A DNA stretch of 64,000 nucleotides from CBDESM01 sp965242485 (GCA_965242485.1 CBDESM010000003.1:620001-684000); one strand, 5' to 3'. Shown: positions 35,593 through 44,722, counted from the stretch's first letter. The notes: a model not told the origin generated them from the sequence alone. Made by a program: numbers and translations.

Positions 35593-35598
35593 TATCAT
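35593..35598 (+). promoter_or_regulatory. -10 box of first Lhr gene (leaderless)
   Basis: TATCAT, 8 nt before ATG 35607. It lies in the 63-bp divergent gap shared with the M20 peptidase and decides the start over the long upstream open frame, which is antisense to the peptidase. Confidence 0.5.
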
Positions 35599-35606
35599 CT
35601 GGCAGC

Positions 35607-38222
35607 ATGCCCAACGACGATGTCCTCCACGATTTCCATCCGCTCGTCGCCGAGTGGTTCCGTAGCCGCTTTCCTAAAGGCCCGACTGATGCGCAGCAAG
35701 ATGCGTGGCCCCACATCCGAGCTGGTCGCGACACACTCGTAGCGGCACCGACGGGCAGCGGGAAAACGCTGACGGCCTTTCTAGCAGGGATTGATGTTTT
35801 GGTGCGCGAAGCCGAACGTGGCGATCTGAAACAGGAATTGCGTATCTTATATATCTCGCCATTAAAAGCTTTAGCCAACGACATCCAACGTAATCTTGAT
35901 GACCCTTTGTCCGAATTGGTGGTGCTCGCTCGTAAACGAGGTGATCTAGTACCGGAGATCATCACTGCTGTTCGCACAGGAGATACAGAACAAGAAGATC
36001 GTGAGGAAATGCGATTAACGCCAGCGCATATCTTGAATACGACACCCGAATCGCTGTCAGTGATGCTCACAGATCACCGAGATCGCGACCTTCTTCGCAC
36101 CATTGATACGGTGATCGTTGATGAGATTCATGCCCTCGCGCGATCTAAGCGAGGCTCGCTCTTATCGCTCGCGCTGGCACGCCTAGACGCTGTGGCCCAT
36201 AGTCGGCCACAGCGGATCGGGCTCTCCGCTACACAGAAGCCCATGGATGAGATCGGTGGCTTTCTATCGGGTGTTGGACCCGATGGACAACTCGTCCCTA
36301 CGGTCCTTGTGGATCGCGGTCACGTTCGCAAGCGCGACCTTGCTATTGAAATAAAAAGACGGCGTGCAAATTCGTTGATTCGGCAACATCGGCAGACTTT
36401 GGAGTTCGTGAATCAACGAAGTGGTGCCGAAGGTCGGGCAGCCGAGCTCAGTGACGCCATAGGAGAAGATAAAGTCGGTGTTCACCACGGTAGTCTAAGC
36501 AAAGAGCAGCGGGTGCCTGTTGAGAAACAGTTGCAGGGTGGCAATCTCAGGGTTGTCGCTGCGACGGCATCACTTGAGCTTGGGATCGATATCGGAGATA
36601 TCGATCTCGTGATCCAACATAGATCGCCCGGTAACATTGCCACTTTCCTTCAACGGGTTGGGCGGGCAGGCCATAGTCTCGGAAGCATCCCGAAGTGTCG
36701 ACTTTTCCCGGGTGGACCTCGTCCGAATGATGACCTGATTGAATGTGCAGCGATCATGCTCGGCGTCAATGAGGAAGCACTTGAGTCGTTGACCCAGCCA
36801 GTAGCCCCACTTGATGTTCTTGCACAACAGATTGCCGCCGAAGTGTTGGCTCGACCCGCGACGCCCGATGAATTTTATCAGATCTTCCGACGAGCATATC
36901 CATATCGTGATCTCACCCGTGATGATTTCAATCGAGTGGTGCGTTATGCGCTATCCGGATTGGAATCGGATCAAGCATTTCCATTCGGGCGCACGCTGGA
37001 GCATGATAGACGATCTGGACTATTATATCCAAGTCCAATGGCAAAGAAAAGTGCGAAGCGCAACGTCGGGACGATTCCAGATGATGGCGAGTACGCAGTT
37101 ATTGAAGGGGGGCACAGCTACGGAATGCGCCCTTCGCAGCCGGTAGGCGATCTTGATCCTGATTATGTGGGCATGCTCACTGCCATGGCGTCACAAGGAA
37201 ATGGCCAGTTTCGGATGGCGAATAAGACATGGGAACTTGAGCGAGTCGATCATGATGCACTCATCGTATGGGTTCGTCGCGTCTCAATCGAAGCCAAAAT
37301 ACCATGGTGGATGACTGAAGGTGGTGGGCGTAGCCGCATTGTGTCGCAAAATGTCAGCCGCCTTCGCCGACGTATCGTCGTGAAAGATTTAGGTTTCACT
37401 GCACTAACGGTATGGCTGGAGGAGCATTGCAACATCAAGGCTGTTGCGGCCCGTCACATGATCCAGTATGTAACGGCAAGCAATGATGCCTTGGGCATCG
37501 TGCCTTCAGATCGCAATATCGTAATTGAAAGAATCACCGATTCACTGAAAGGTTCGGTTTCAGATGATCCCGACTCATTTGAATTTGAATCCAGAGATAC
37601 GGTAGTATTTCATGCCCCTTTCGGTTCGCGCATCACTCGAGCCTGGTCACTTGCAATCGCACAGCGTCTTCGCAAACTGACACCGGAAACGAGTGGCACT
37701 TTGTTCACGCAAGAAGGGTTCGCGTTCGCAAATCTCCCCGCAGGCGATGAGGTGCCGGTTAAGGCGTTTCGGGATCTAACGCCTTCAACTGTTGAATCTA
37801 CGGTTTCGCAGGCAGTCGTCAACTCAGTGCTCTTCCACCGTCGTTGGCGTTGGAGTGCCACGATCGCACAGGCGGTGCATCGGATTGGAGATTACGGGAA
37901 GATACCCGTGAGCCGACAACGGGCAACTGCCGAAGAGCTTCTTGACCTCCTTTATCCCGCCACGCGCCTCAACCGCGAGGTTCGTGCCTTTGATGAATGT
38001 CCGGACCACCCAATCCTCAACCAAGCGATCCACGACTGCCTCTTTGACTCGCTTGACCTGCACGGCCTCCGTGCGGTCCTGCGACACATCGAAGAAGGAC
38101 GCATCCGCGTCCACTATGTGGAGACCGAGAAACCGTCACCGATGGCGGAGAGCATGCTTGGAATGGCCAACGACGAGGATGAAGACCAAGAAGAGCAATC
38201 CGCTAATCTCCCGAACATATGA
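35607..38222 (+). CDS. Lhr-core-type superfamily 2 helicase, AT-rich and probably acquired
   Basis: 871 aa. Walker A AAPTGSGKT (46-54), DEIH box (about 172-175), GLSATQKP (motif III), then second RecA domain with HHGSLSKEQR, ATASLELGIDIGDIDLVIQ and QRVGRAGH (motif VI), followed by winged-helix and Lhr-core domain 4 regions. The length equals an Lhr core; the long CTD is absent. It is a DNA-unwinding ATPase of the repair-linked Lhr family. Base composition is visibly lower in G+C (near half) than every neighbour, with A/T-ending codons common, pointing to horizontal gain. Its stop overlaps the start of the next, GC-rich Lhr gene (ATGA), so translation is coupled. Confidence 0.92.
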   Translation: MPNDDVLHDFHPLVAEWFRSRFPKGPTDAQQDAWPHIRAGRDTLVAAPTGSGKTLTAFLAGIDVLVREAERGDLKQELRILYISPLKALANDIQRNLDDPLSELVVLARKRGDLVPEIITAVRTGDTEQEDREEMRLTPAHILNTTPESLSVMLTDHRDRDLLRTIDTVIVDEIHALARSKRGSLLSLALARLDAVAHSRPQRIGLSATQKPMDEIGGFLSGVGPDGQLVPTVLVDRGHVRKRDLAIEIKRRRANSLIRQHRQTLEFVNQRSGAEGRAAELSDAIGEDKVGVHHGSLSKEQRVPVEKQLQGGNLRVVAATASLELGIDIGDIDLVIQHRSPGNIATFLQRVGRAGHSLGSIPKCRLFPGGPRPNDDLIECAAIMLGVNEEALESLTQPVAPLDVLAQQIAAEVLARPATPDEFYQIFRRAYPYRDLTRDDFNRVVRYALSGLESDQAFPFGRTLEHDRRSGLLYPSPMAKKSAKRNVGTIPDDGEYAVIEGGHSYGMRPSQPVGDLDPDYVGMLTAMASQGNGQFRMANKTWELERVDHDALIVWVRRVSIEAKIPWWMTEGGGRSRIVSQNVSRLRRRIVVKDLGFTALTVWLEEHCNIKAVAARHMIQYVTASNDALGIVPSDRNIVIERITDSLKGSVSDDPDSFEFESRDTVVFHAPFGSRITRAWSLAIAQRLRKLTPETSGTLFTQEGFAFANLPAGDEVPVKAFRDLTPSTVESTVSQAVVNSVLFHRRWRWSATIAQAVHRIGDYGKIPVSRQRATAEELLDLLYPATRLNREVRAFDECPDHPILNQAIHDCLFDSLDLHGLRAVLRHIEEGRIRVHYVETEKPSPMAESMLGMANDEDEDQEEQSANLPNI

Positions 38223-41200
38223 CCACTGCAACCACCATTCCCGAGGTTGACGCGATGCCTGCTGGCGACGCGCTGGCGGCGTTTCATCCGTTGGTGCGGG
38301 ATTGGTTCCGTTCGCGGTTTCGGACGGTGACTGATGCGCAGGGGGCGGGGTGGCCGGCGATCCGCTCGCGGGGGGATTGCCTGCTGGCAGCGCCGACGGG
38401 GTCGGGGAAAACGCTGGCGGCGTTTCTTTCGGGGATCAATGGCCTGCTCGAGGAAGACGCCGACGGGGGGCTGCCGGATGAGCTGCGGATTCTCTACGTC
38501 TCGCCGTTGAAGGCGCTCTCGAACGACATCGAGCGGAACTTGCGGGAGCCGTTGGCGGAGCTGCGGGAGCTGGCGGAGGAGCGCGGGGAAGCGCCGCACC
38601 GCATCCGCGCGGCGCTGCGCACGGGGGACACGCCCGCGGCCGAGCGGCAGCGGATCGTCAAGCGGCCGCCGCACATCCTGATCACGACGCCGGAGTCGCT
38701 CTACCTGCTGCTGACGGCGGAGAAGTCGCGGGAGATGCTGAAGACGGTCGAAACGGTGATCGTGGACGAGATCCACGCGGTGGTGCGCGACAAGCGCGGC
38801 TCGCACCTCGCGCTTTCGCTGGCGCGGCTGGACGATCTGATCGAGACGGCCCGCGGCGAGCGGCCCGTGCGGATCGGGCTCTCGGCGACGCAGAAGCCGA
38901 TGGACGAGATCGCCCGCTTCCTTACGGGCCTCGATGCGGAGCGCCGGCCGCTGCCCTGCAAGATCCTCGACCTCGGCCACCAGCGGCAGATCGAGCTGTG
39001 GCTGGAAACCACCGACGTGCCGCTCGAGGCGGTCGTTTCGCACGACCAGTGGGACGCGATCTACGGGCGCTTGGCCGAGCTGGCGGCGCAGCACCGGACG
39101 ACGATCATCTTCGTCAACACGCGCGCCTTGGCCGAGCGGCTGGCGCACCGGATCAGCGAGCGGATCGGCAAGGAGCACGTGGCGGCGCACCACGGCTCGC
39201 TGGCCAAAGAGCGCCGGCACGCGATGGAGCAGCGGCTCAAGTCGGGCGATCTGCGCGCCGTCGTCGCCACCGCTTCGCTCGAACTCGGGATCGACGTCGG
39301 CTCGGTCGATCTCGTCTGCCAGGTCGGCTCGCCGCGCCGGATCGCGACCTTCCTCCAGCGCGTCGGGCGCTCCGGCCACGCGCTCGGGCGCGTGCCCAAC
39401 GGCGCGCTCTTCCCGACCACGCTGGATGAACTGGTCGAGTGCGCCGCGATGGTCCGCGCCGTGCGCGACGGGCGGCTCGACCGCATCCGCCAGCCCGGCG
39501 CGCCGATCGAGGTGCTGGCGCAGCAGATCGTGGCCGAGATCGCGGCCCGTTCCGCCGATGATCCTTGGACCGAAGACGCGCTCTACGCGCGCTTCCGCCG
39601 CGCCACGCCCTATGCCGAGCTCGAGCGCGGCCGCTTCGACGAGACGGTCGAGATGCTGGCCGAAGGCGTGGGCGAGGGCGGCGGGCGCTCGCGGCCGCTG
39701 ATCCACCGCGACCGCATCCACGGCCTGCTGCGGCCGCGGCGTTCCGCGCGCATCACCGCGCTGCTCAACGGCGGCGTGATCCCCGAAACCGGCGATTTCC
39801 GCGTGGTCAAGGAGCCGGAAGGCTCATTCGTGGGCACGGTCAACGAGGATTTCGCGATCGAATCGCAGGCCGGCGACATCTTCCTGCTCGGCAGCACTTC
39901 CTGGCGGATCAAGCGGGTCGAGTCGAAGGGCGTCGTCCGCGTGATCGACGCGCAGGGAGCGCCGCCGACGATCCCGTTCTGGCTCGGCGAAGCGCCGGGG
40001 CGCAGTCCCGAGCTTTCCGAATCCGTCGGCCGCCTGCGCCGCGACGTGATCGCGCGGATCGACGACGCGGAGACCGCCTCGCGCGACCTCCAGCGCGAGT
40101 GCGGCATGTCGGCCTCGGCCGCGGCCCAGCTGATCGAGTACCTCGGCGCGGCGCACGACGCGCTCGGCATCATCCCGTCGGACCGGGACGTGCTGTTCGA
40201 GCGCTTCTTCGACGAGGCGGGCGGGCAGCAGCTGGTCGTCCACGCGCCCTTCGGCTCCGGCGTCAACCGCGCCTGGGGGCTGGCGCTGCGCAAGCGCTTC
40301 TGCGTGCGCTTCGACTTCGAGCTGCAGGCTGCGGCCAACGAGGAGGGGATCATCCTCTCGCTGGGGCCGTCGCAGTCGTTCCCGCTCGAGGAGGCGTTCG
40401 AGTACCTCAAGGCGGGCAACGCGGAACAGTCGCTGCGGCAGGCGGTGCTCTATGCGCCGTTTTGGAACACGCGCTGGCGCTGGGCGGCGACGCGGGCGCT
40501 GGCCGTGCCGCGGCGGCGCGGCGGCAGGGAAGTGCCGCCCAACTTGCAGCGGATGATCGCGGACGACCTGCTGGCTTCGGTCTTTCCGGCCCAAGTCGGC
40601 TGCCAGGAGAACCTCAGCGGGCCGCTGGAAGTGCCCGACCATCCGCTGATCGCGCAGACGATGGACGACTGCCTGCACGAGGCGGTCGACACCGACGGGC
40701 TGGTCGAGGTGCTGAAGCGGGTCGAGGCGGGCGAGATCACGCTGCACGCGCGGGACACGGTGACGCCGTCGCCGCTGGCGCAGAGCATCATCAACGTCAA
40801 TCCGTTCGGCTTCCTCGACGACGCGCCGCTGGAGGAGCGGCGGGCGCGCGCGGTGATGACCCGGCGCGGGCTGCCCGACAGCCAGCGCAAGCTGGCCCAG
40901 CTCGATCCCGACGCGATCGAGCGCGTGCGGGCCGAGGCCGCGCCGCCCGTGCGCGACACCGAGGAGCTGCATGATCTGCTCGCGAGCCAGGTGCTCGTAG
41001 CGGAACACGAGCTGCTCGAGCACCGCGAGCTGCTCGACGCGCTGATCGCCGACGGCCGCGCGGCCCGCGCCCTCGCGGCGGACGGCCGCATCGCCTTCGC
41101 CACGGAAATGCTGCCGGCCGTCGAACTGCTGCTGCCCGGCGCGGAGATCGAGCCGCCGATCAGCCTGCCCGAAGGCGCTGCCGTACGCATCGCCGAGCGC

Positions 41201-42577
41201 GACGAGGCACGCCTGCGGCTGGTGCGCGGGCACTGCGAAATCTCCGGGCCGGTCTCGCCCGAGCAGCTGGCCGCGCGCTGCGGACTCGGCGCGGACGATC
41301 TCGAGTACGGGCTGCGGGCGCTGGAGGCGACGGGCGACTTGATGCGCGGGCGCTACACGCCGGACTCGGCGGAGCCGGGCGCGCCGGAGGAGTACGTCGA
41401 CCGGCGGCTGCTGGCGCGCATCCACCGCTACACGATCGGGCGGCTGCGACGGGAGATCGAGCCGGTTTCGGCAGCCGACTACCTGCGCTTCCTGCTGCGC
41501 TGGCAGCATTTGGCGCCGGGCTCGCGGCTGCAGGGGAAGGCCGGGGTGCGCGCGGCGATCGCGCGGCTGGAGGGCTTCGAAGCGCCGGCGCGGGCTTGGG
41601 AGCACGAGCTGCTGGCGGCGCGGGTCGAGGACTACCGCGCGGCCTGGCTGGACGAATTGTGCCTCGCGGGCGAGGTCGCTTGGGCGCGGCTGACCCCGCG
41701 TCCGCCCAAGAACGGGCGCGGCGGCGTGCCGACCAAGGCGACGCCGATCACGCTGGCGCTGCGGCGCGACTTCCAAACGCTGCTGGCCGCGGTGCGGCGC
41801 GCACCGCCACCCAAGCCGGCGCGGGGACGCTCGGCTTCGCGCGACGAGCCCGACGCGATGGATGAGATCGCCGCATCCGGCGGCGCGGCGGCCGCGATTC
41901 TCGCCGCTCTGCGGGAGCGGGGCGCGCTCTTCTTCGATGAGATCGTCGAGCAGTCGGGACGCCGCATCGCCACCGACGTTGAGAACGGGCTGCGCGAGCT
42001 GGTCGCGGCGGGTCTGGCGCGGGCGGACGGGTTCCAAGGGCTGCGGCAGCTGATCCGCCCGGCCTCGGCGGCGCGGCGCAGGCGGCGGCCGCGCTACGGG
42101 GGCGGCGGCGCGTTCATCGGCGAGGGCCCGGCCGGGCGCTGGTCGGCGCTGCCCGCGGAGATCGCGCCGGCGGAGGATTACATCGAGGCCGACGAGCACG
42201 CGGAGCGGATCGCGAACATCCTGCTCCAGCGCTACGGCGTCCTCAGCCGCGAGCTGCTCACCCGCGAGTCGCTGGCGCTGCCCTGGCGCGAAATCCTCCG
42301 CGCCCTGCGCCGAATGGAAGCCAGCGGCGAAATCCGCGGCGGCCGCTTCATCCAAGGCCTGATCGGCGAGCAGTTCGCCCTCCCCGAAGCCATCGACCAA
42401 ATGCGCAGCCTCCGCCGAGCAAAAAAAGAAGACGAGCGAGTAGAGGTCCCCGCAGCAGACCCAGCCAACCTGGTAGGCGTCCTAGTCCCCGGCAAGAAGG
42501 TCCCCGCAAGGGCAGGCGCGAAGATCACATTCAAAAACGGCGTGGCCAACGAGGATGCTCCGGGGGCGCTAGAATGA
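38219..42577 (+). CDS. lhr: Full-length Lhr helicase
   Basis: 1,452 aa, close to E. coli Lhr (about 1,540). Walker A AAPTGSGKT (57-65), VDEIHAVVRDKRG (about 181-193), GLSATQKPMDEI, HHGSLAKERR, ATASLELGIDVGSVDLVCQ and QRVGRSGHALGR complete the helicase core; residues to about 870 are the Lhr core, and the remaining about 580 residues match the Lhr C-terminal region (winged-helix modules, YLRFLLRWQHLAPGS, LARIHRYTIGRLRREIEPV). In E. coli that region is reported to carry AlkZ-like uracil-DNA glycosylase activity; whether the residues are kept here needs alignment. It opens with the same FHPLVRDWFRSRF as its upstream neighbour, to which it is coupled by a 4-bp overlap. Composition is typical for the genome. 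Confidence 0.94.
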   Translation: MTTATTIPEVDAMPAGDALAAFHPLVRDWFRSRFRTVTDAQGAGWPAIRSRGDCLLAAPTGSGKTLAAFLSGINGLLEEDADGGLPDELRILYVSPLKALSNDIERNLREPLAELRELAEERGEAPHRIRAALRTGDTPAAERQRIVKRPPHILITTPESLYLLLTAEKSREMLKTVETVIVDEIHAVVRDKRGSHLALSLARLDDLIETARGERPVRIGLSATQKPMDEIARFLTGLDAERRPLPCKILDLGHQRQIELWLETTDVPLEAVVSHDQWDAIYGRLAELAAQHRTTIIFVNTRALAERLAHRISERIGKEHVAAHHGSLAKERRHAMEQRLKSGDLRAVVATASLELGIDVGSVDLVCQVGSPRRIATFLQRVGRSGHALGRVPNGALFPTTLDELVECAAMVRAVRDGRLDRIRQPGAPIEVLAQQIVAEIAARSADDPWTEDALYARFRRATPYAELERGRFDETVEMLAEGVGEGGGRSRPLIHRDRIHGLLRPRRSARITALLNGGVIPETGDFRVVKEPEGSFVGTVNEDFAIESQAGDIFLLGSTSWRIKRVESKGVVRVIDAQGAPPTIPFWLGEAPGRSPELSESVGRLRRDVIARIDDAETASRDLQRECGMSASAAAQLIEYLGAAHDALGIIPSDRDVLFERFFDEAGGQQLVVHAPFGSGVNRAWGLALRKRFCVRFDFELQAAANEEGIILSLGPSQSFPLEEAFEYLKAGNAEQSLRQAVLYAPFWNTRWRWAATRALAVPRRRGGREVPPNLQRMIADDLLASVFPAQVGCQENLSGPLEVPDHPLIAQTMDDCLHEAVDTDGLVEVLKRVEAGEITLHARDTVTPSPLAQSIINVNPFGFLDDAPLEERRARAVMTRRGLPDSQRKLAQLDPDAIERVRAEAAPPVRDTEELHDLLASQVLVAEHELLEHRELLDALIADGRAARALAADGRIAFATEMLPAVELLLPGAEIEPPISLPEGAAVRIAERDEARLRLVRGHCEISGPVSPEQLAARCGLGADDLEYGLRALEATGDLMRGRYTPDSAEPGAPEEYVDRRLLARIHRYTIGRLRREIEPVSAADYLRFLLRWQHLAPGSRLQGKAGVRAAIARLEGFEAPARAWEHELLAARVEDYRAAWLDELCLAGEVAWARLTPRPPKNGRGGVPTKATPITLALRRDFQTLLAAVRRAPPPKPARGRSASRDEPDAMDEIAASGGAAAAILAALRERGALFFDEIVEQSGRRIATDVENGLRELVAAGLARADGFQGLRQLIRPASAARRRRRPRYGGGGAFIGEGPAGRWSALPAEIAPAEDYIEADEHAERIANILLQRYGVLSRELLTRESLALPWREILRALRRMEASGEIRGGRFIQGLIGEQFALPEAIDQMRSLRRAKKEDERVEVPAADPANLVGVLVPGKKVPARAGAKITFKNGVANEDAPGALE
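42570..42575 (+). promoter_or_regulatory. Promoter of small gene A1, conserved in A family
   Basis: TAGAAT preceded by TGCTCCGG and followed by GATGG(A)GGACGGGAGGGAAG and ATG. The same block precedes A3 (TAGAAT 43560-43565) and A5 (44534-44539); a variant GGGGCTAGAATGGAGATGGACG precedes A2 (43317-43322) and A4 (44298-44303). Here the box overlaps the end of the Lhr gene. Confidence 0.55.
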
Positions 42578-42597
42578 TGGAGGACGGGAGGGAAGAC

Positions 42598-42762
42598 ATG
42601 GCCAAGGGCAGGAAGCGGATCACGGATGAGGAATTCGAGCGGATGAAGGAAATGTGGGCCAACGAGAAGAGCTACGCGGACATGACGTGGGAAGAGATCG
42701 AGGAGCACTTCCGCGAGCTGGGGCTGCCGCCGCCGGCACCGCTGCGCAAGGTGGCGTTCTAG
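42598..42762 (+). CDS. Small charged GLPPP-motif protein A1
   Basis: 54 aa from ATG 42598, which has the strong ribosome site GGGAGG shared by the whole family; an in-frame ATG at 42574 falls in the -10 box and is less likely. Architecture: basic N-terminus (MAKGRKR), ITDEEFERMKEMW helix, KSYADMTWEEIEEHFRELG helix, then LPPPAPLRKVAF. No known domain recognised. First member of a family of five closely related genes in 2.1 kb (plus one at 51.5 kb). It ends 9 bp before the end of the convergent membrane gene M1, so the two transcripts probably overlap. Confidence 0.75.
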   Translation: MAKGRKRITDEEFERMKEMWANEKSYADMTWEEIEEHFRELGLPPPAPLRKVAF

Positions 42763-42771
42763 CGCGACGCG

Positions 42772-43281
42772 TTAGTCGAACAGGGTCGACAACACCGTCG
42801 CCACGGCGAGTACTGCATCCGCGAACGCGCTGATCTGGGCGGCGCGGGCCCAGCGACGGGTGCTATCGACGACTCCTTCGTTGACGTCATAAGCGATGAT
42901 CATCTGCTCGACGGCCCAATTCCGGGCGGCTTTCGATCCGGCGTCTCGCTTGATCTGGCGCACTTGCCGCGCGGTCGGGCCGCGGTGGCCGAGATTCTTG
43001 CCGATGGCGACCGTCGTGCAGCCGACGCTGAAGAGGAAGACGAGCAGCGTCGCGACGGCTAGGGCGAGCTGATAGTCGCGCGGCTCCTGGGAGATCAGGA
43101 CGAAGGCGATGGCGGAAAAGCCGACGATGACCGAGATCAGCGCCGCGGTGACGGGCAGGCGCGCCAAGAGGCCTTGGAAGCGGGCCGTCTGATCTTCCTG
43201 CTGGTTTTCGGCGAAGCGGAGATCTAGATCGTCGTCCTCATCTTCGTACTCTTCCTCCGGGACATCGGCTTCGGGGGGCAT
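42772..43281 (-). CDS. Three-helix membrane protein M1
   Basis: 169 aa. Acidic N-terminal tail (PEEEYEDEDDDLDL), a short amphipathic DQTARFQGLLARL, then membrane helices at about 44-66 and 71-93, a 45-residue cytosolic-type linker containing KRDAGSKAARNWAVEQM, and a third helix near the C-terminus (RRWARAAQISAFADAVLAVATVL). The overall layout recalls small multi-helix effector membrane proteins such as SLATT or Pycsar TM families, but no sequence match is claimed. TAGAGT (43288-43293) is 6 nt before the ATG, so the mRNA is leaderless, in contrast to the strongly led A genes. Head-to-head with A2, tail-to-tail with A1. Confidence 0.75.
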   Translation of the reverse strand: MPPEADVPEEEYEDEDDDLDLRFAENQQEDQTARFQGLLARLPVTAALISVIVGFSAIAFVLISQEPRDYQLALAVATLLVFLFSVGCTTVAIGKNLGHRGPTARQVRQIKRDAGSKAARNWAVEQMIIAYDVNEGVVDSTRRWARAAQISAFADAVLAVATVLSTLFD

Positions 43282-43287
43282 TCGGGG

Positions 43288-43293
43288 ACTCTA
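43288..43293 (-). promoter_or_regulatory. Leaderless promoter of M1
   Basis: TAGAGT followed by CCCCGA and ATG. The same TA(G/A)AGT-CCCCGA-ATG arrangement is found for M2 (44279-44284) and M3 (45248-45253); M4 has TAGACT (52213-52218) and M5 TACACT (51457-51462). Confidence 0.6.
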
Positions 43294-43344
43294 AACCGGG
43301 CGGAGGGCGACGGGGCTAGAATGGAGATGGACGGGAGGGCGCAT

Positions 43345-43515
43345 ATGGCAGAGAAGCGGATCGGGCGGATCACGGATGAGGAGTTCGAGCGGATCAAGGA
43401 GGAGTGGGCGAAGCCGCGCAAGAGCTACGCGGACATGACCTGGGAAGAGATCGAGGAGCACTTCCGCGAGCTGGGGCTGCCGCCGCCGGCACCGCTGCGC
43501 AAGGTGGCGCTCTAG
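43345..43515 (+). CDS. Small charged GLPPP-motif protein A2
   Basis: 56 aa from ATG 43345 (GGGAGGGC upstream; the frame extends to 43321 but that ATG lies in the promoter). MAEKRIGRITDEEFERIKEEWAKP then KSYADMTWEEIEEHFRELGLPPPAPLRKVAL. It differs from A1 mainly in the WAKPRK segment, which splits the family into ANEK (A1, A4) and AKPRK (A2, A3, A5, A6) types. It is divergent from M1 and followed after 70 bp by A3, with no M gene directly downstream. Confidence 0.72.
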   Translation: MAEKRIGRITDEEFERIKEEWAKPRKSYADMTWEEIEEHFRELGLPPPAPLRKVAL

Positions 43516-43585
43516 GGCAGCGCGCCGGTTCGGTGTCGCCGGGGCTGCTCCGGCAGCGCTAGAATGATGGGACGGGAGGGAAGGC

Positions 43586-43753
43586 ATGGCTAAGCGCAGG
43601 AGGCGGATCACGGACGAGGAGTTCGATCGGATGAAGGAGGAGTGGGCGAAGCCGCGCAAGAGCTACGCGGAGATGACGTGGGAAGAGATCGAGGAGCACT
43701 TCCGCGAGCTGGGGCTGCCGCCGCCGGAGCCGCCGCGGAAGGTCTACTTTTAG
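43586..43753 (+). CDS. Small charged GLPPP-motif protein A3
   Basis: 55 aa, ATG 43586 with GGGAGGGAAGG upstream. MAKRRRRITDEEFDRMKEEWAKPRK, then SYAEMTWEEIEEHFRELGLPPPEPPRKVYF. It ends 9 bp before the end of M2, reproducing exactly the A1/M1 spacing. Together A2, A3 and M1 form a unit of about 980 bp that is repeated as A4, A5 and M2. Confidence 0.72.
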   Translation: MAKRRRRITDEEFDRMKEEWAKPRKSYAEMTWEEIEEHFRELGLPPPEPPRKVYF

Positions 43754-43762
43754 ACCTTCCGG

Positions 43763-44272
43763 CTAGGCGAACAGCACCGACATCACCGTCGCCACCGCGA
43801 GCATTGCGTCGACGAGCGCGCTGATCTGCGCCGCCCGGGCCCAGCGCCTGGTGCTGGCAATCGCCAGTTCGTTGATCTCAAAGTCAATGTCCATCTGCTT
43901 GATGACCCAACTGCGGGCGACGCTGCGCCCGTCGCTCCTTTCGAGATCCAGGACCCGCATCGGCGATGGGCCGCTTTGCCGCAGGTTTCCTTGGAGGGCG
44001 ACAGTGGTGCAGCTCACGCTGATGAGGAAGACGATCAGCGTGGCCGCCCCCAAGGCCAGCTGGTGGGGGGCGGGATCCTGAGTCAGCAGAGCGAAGGCGA
44101 TCGCTGAAAATCCGACGATGACCGAGATCAACGCCGCGGTGACGGGCAGGCGGGCGAGCAGGCTTTGGAAGCGCGCTGATTGATCATCCTGCCGGCGCTC
44201 CGACATGCGGAGGGCCAGCTCGCCGTCGGCATCGTCCTGCTCTTCCTCCGGGACATCGGCGTCTGGGGGCAT
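43763..44272 (-). CDS. Three-helix membrane protein M2
   Basis: 169 aa, the same layout as M1 with an almost unchanged first helix region (LPVTAALISVIVGFSAIAF). Differences cluster in the acidic tail and in the linker (LERSDGRSVARSWVIKQMDIDFEINE), the part that would face the cytosol and could determine specificity. TAAAGT lies 6 nt before the ATG. Tail-to-tail with A3 (9 bp) and head-to-head with A4 (53 bp). Confidence 0.75.
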   Translation of the reverse strand: MPPDADVPEEEQDDADGELALRMSERRQDDQSARFQSLLARLPVTAALISVIVGFSAIAFALLTQDPAPHQLALGAATLIVFLISVSCTTVALQGNLRQSGPSPMRVLDLERSDGRSVARSWVIKQMDIDFEINELAIASTRRWARAAQISALVDAMLAVATVMSVLFA

Positions 44273-44325
44273 TCGGGGACTTTAGACCCGACGGGGCTAG
44301 AATGGAGATGGACGTGAGGGAAAAC

Positions 44326-44490
44326 ATGGCTAAGCGCAGAAAGCGGATCACGGACGAGGAATTCGAGCGGATGAAGGAAATGTGGGCGAACGAGAAGAGC
44401 TACGCGGACATGACGTGGGAGGAGATCGAGGAGCACTTCCGCGAGCTGGGGCTGCCGCCGCCGGAGCCGCTGGAGAAGGTGGCGTTCTAG
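44326..44490 (+). CDS. Small charged GLPPP-motif protein A4
   Basis: 54 aa, ATG 44326 preceded by GTGAGGG. Nearly identical to A1 (ANEK type; ends PPPEPLEKVAF). Downstream, TTCTAGCGCGATGCGCTAGTCG matches the A1/M1 junction, as if an M gene once lay here and was lost; A5 follows 70 bp later. Confidence 0.72.
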   Translation: MAKRRKRITDEEFERMKEMWANEKSYADMTWEEIEEHFRELGLPPPEPLEKVAF

Positions 44491-44560
44491 CGCGATGCGC
44501 TAGTCGGTGCTGACGGGGGTGCTCCGGCGGCGCTAGAATGATGGGGACGGGAGGGAAGTC

Positions 44561-44722
44561 ATGGCTCGGAAGCGGATCACGGACGAGGAATTCGATCGGA
44601 TGAAGGAGGAGTGGGCGAAGCCGCGCAAGAGCTACGCGGACATGACTTGGGAAGAGGTCGAGGAGCGGTTCCGCGAGCTGGGGCTGCCGCCGCCGGAGCC
44701 GCCCGAGAAGGTCGCGATCTAG
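44561..44722 (+). CDS. Small charged GLPPP-motif protein A5
   Basis: 53 aa, ATG 44561 with GGGAGGGAAGT. MARKRITDEEFDRMKEEWAKP, KSYADMTWEEVEERFRELGLPPPEPPEKVAI. It is the shortest member. It ends 9 bp before the end of M3, the third tail-to-tail pair of this spacing. Confidence 0.72.
   Translation: MARKRITDEEFDRMKEEWAKPRKSYADMTWEEVEERFRELGLPPPEPPEKVAI

Noticed and set aside
34308..35606. 433-codon extension of the first Lhr gene
   Set aside because: Antisense to the M20 peptidase; true start at 35607 matches the Lhr N-terminus and a TATCAT box.
38114..39721. 535-codon minus-strand frame
   Set aside because: Shadow of the full-length Lhr helicase gene; no recognisable domain.
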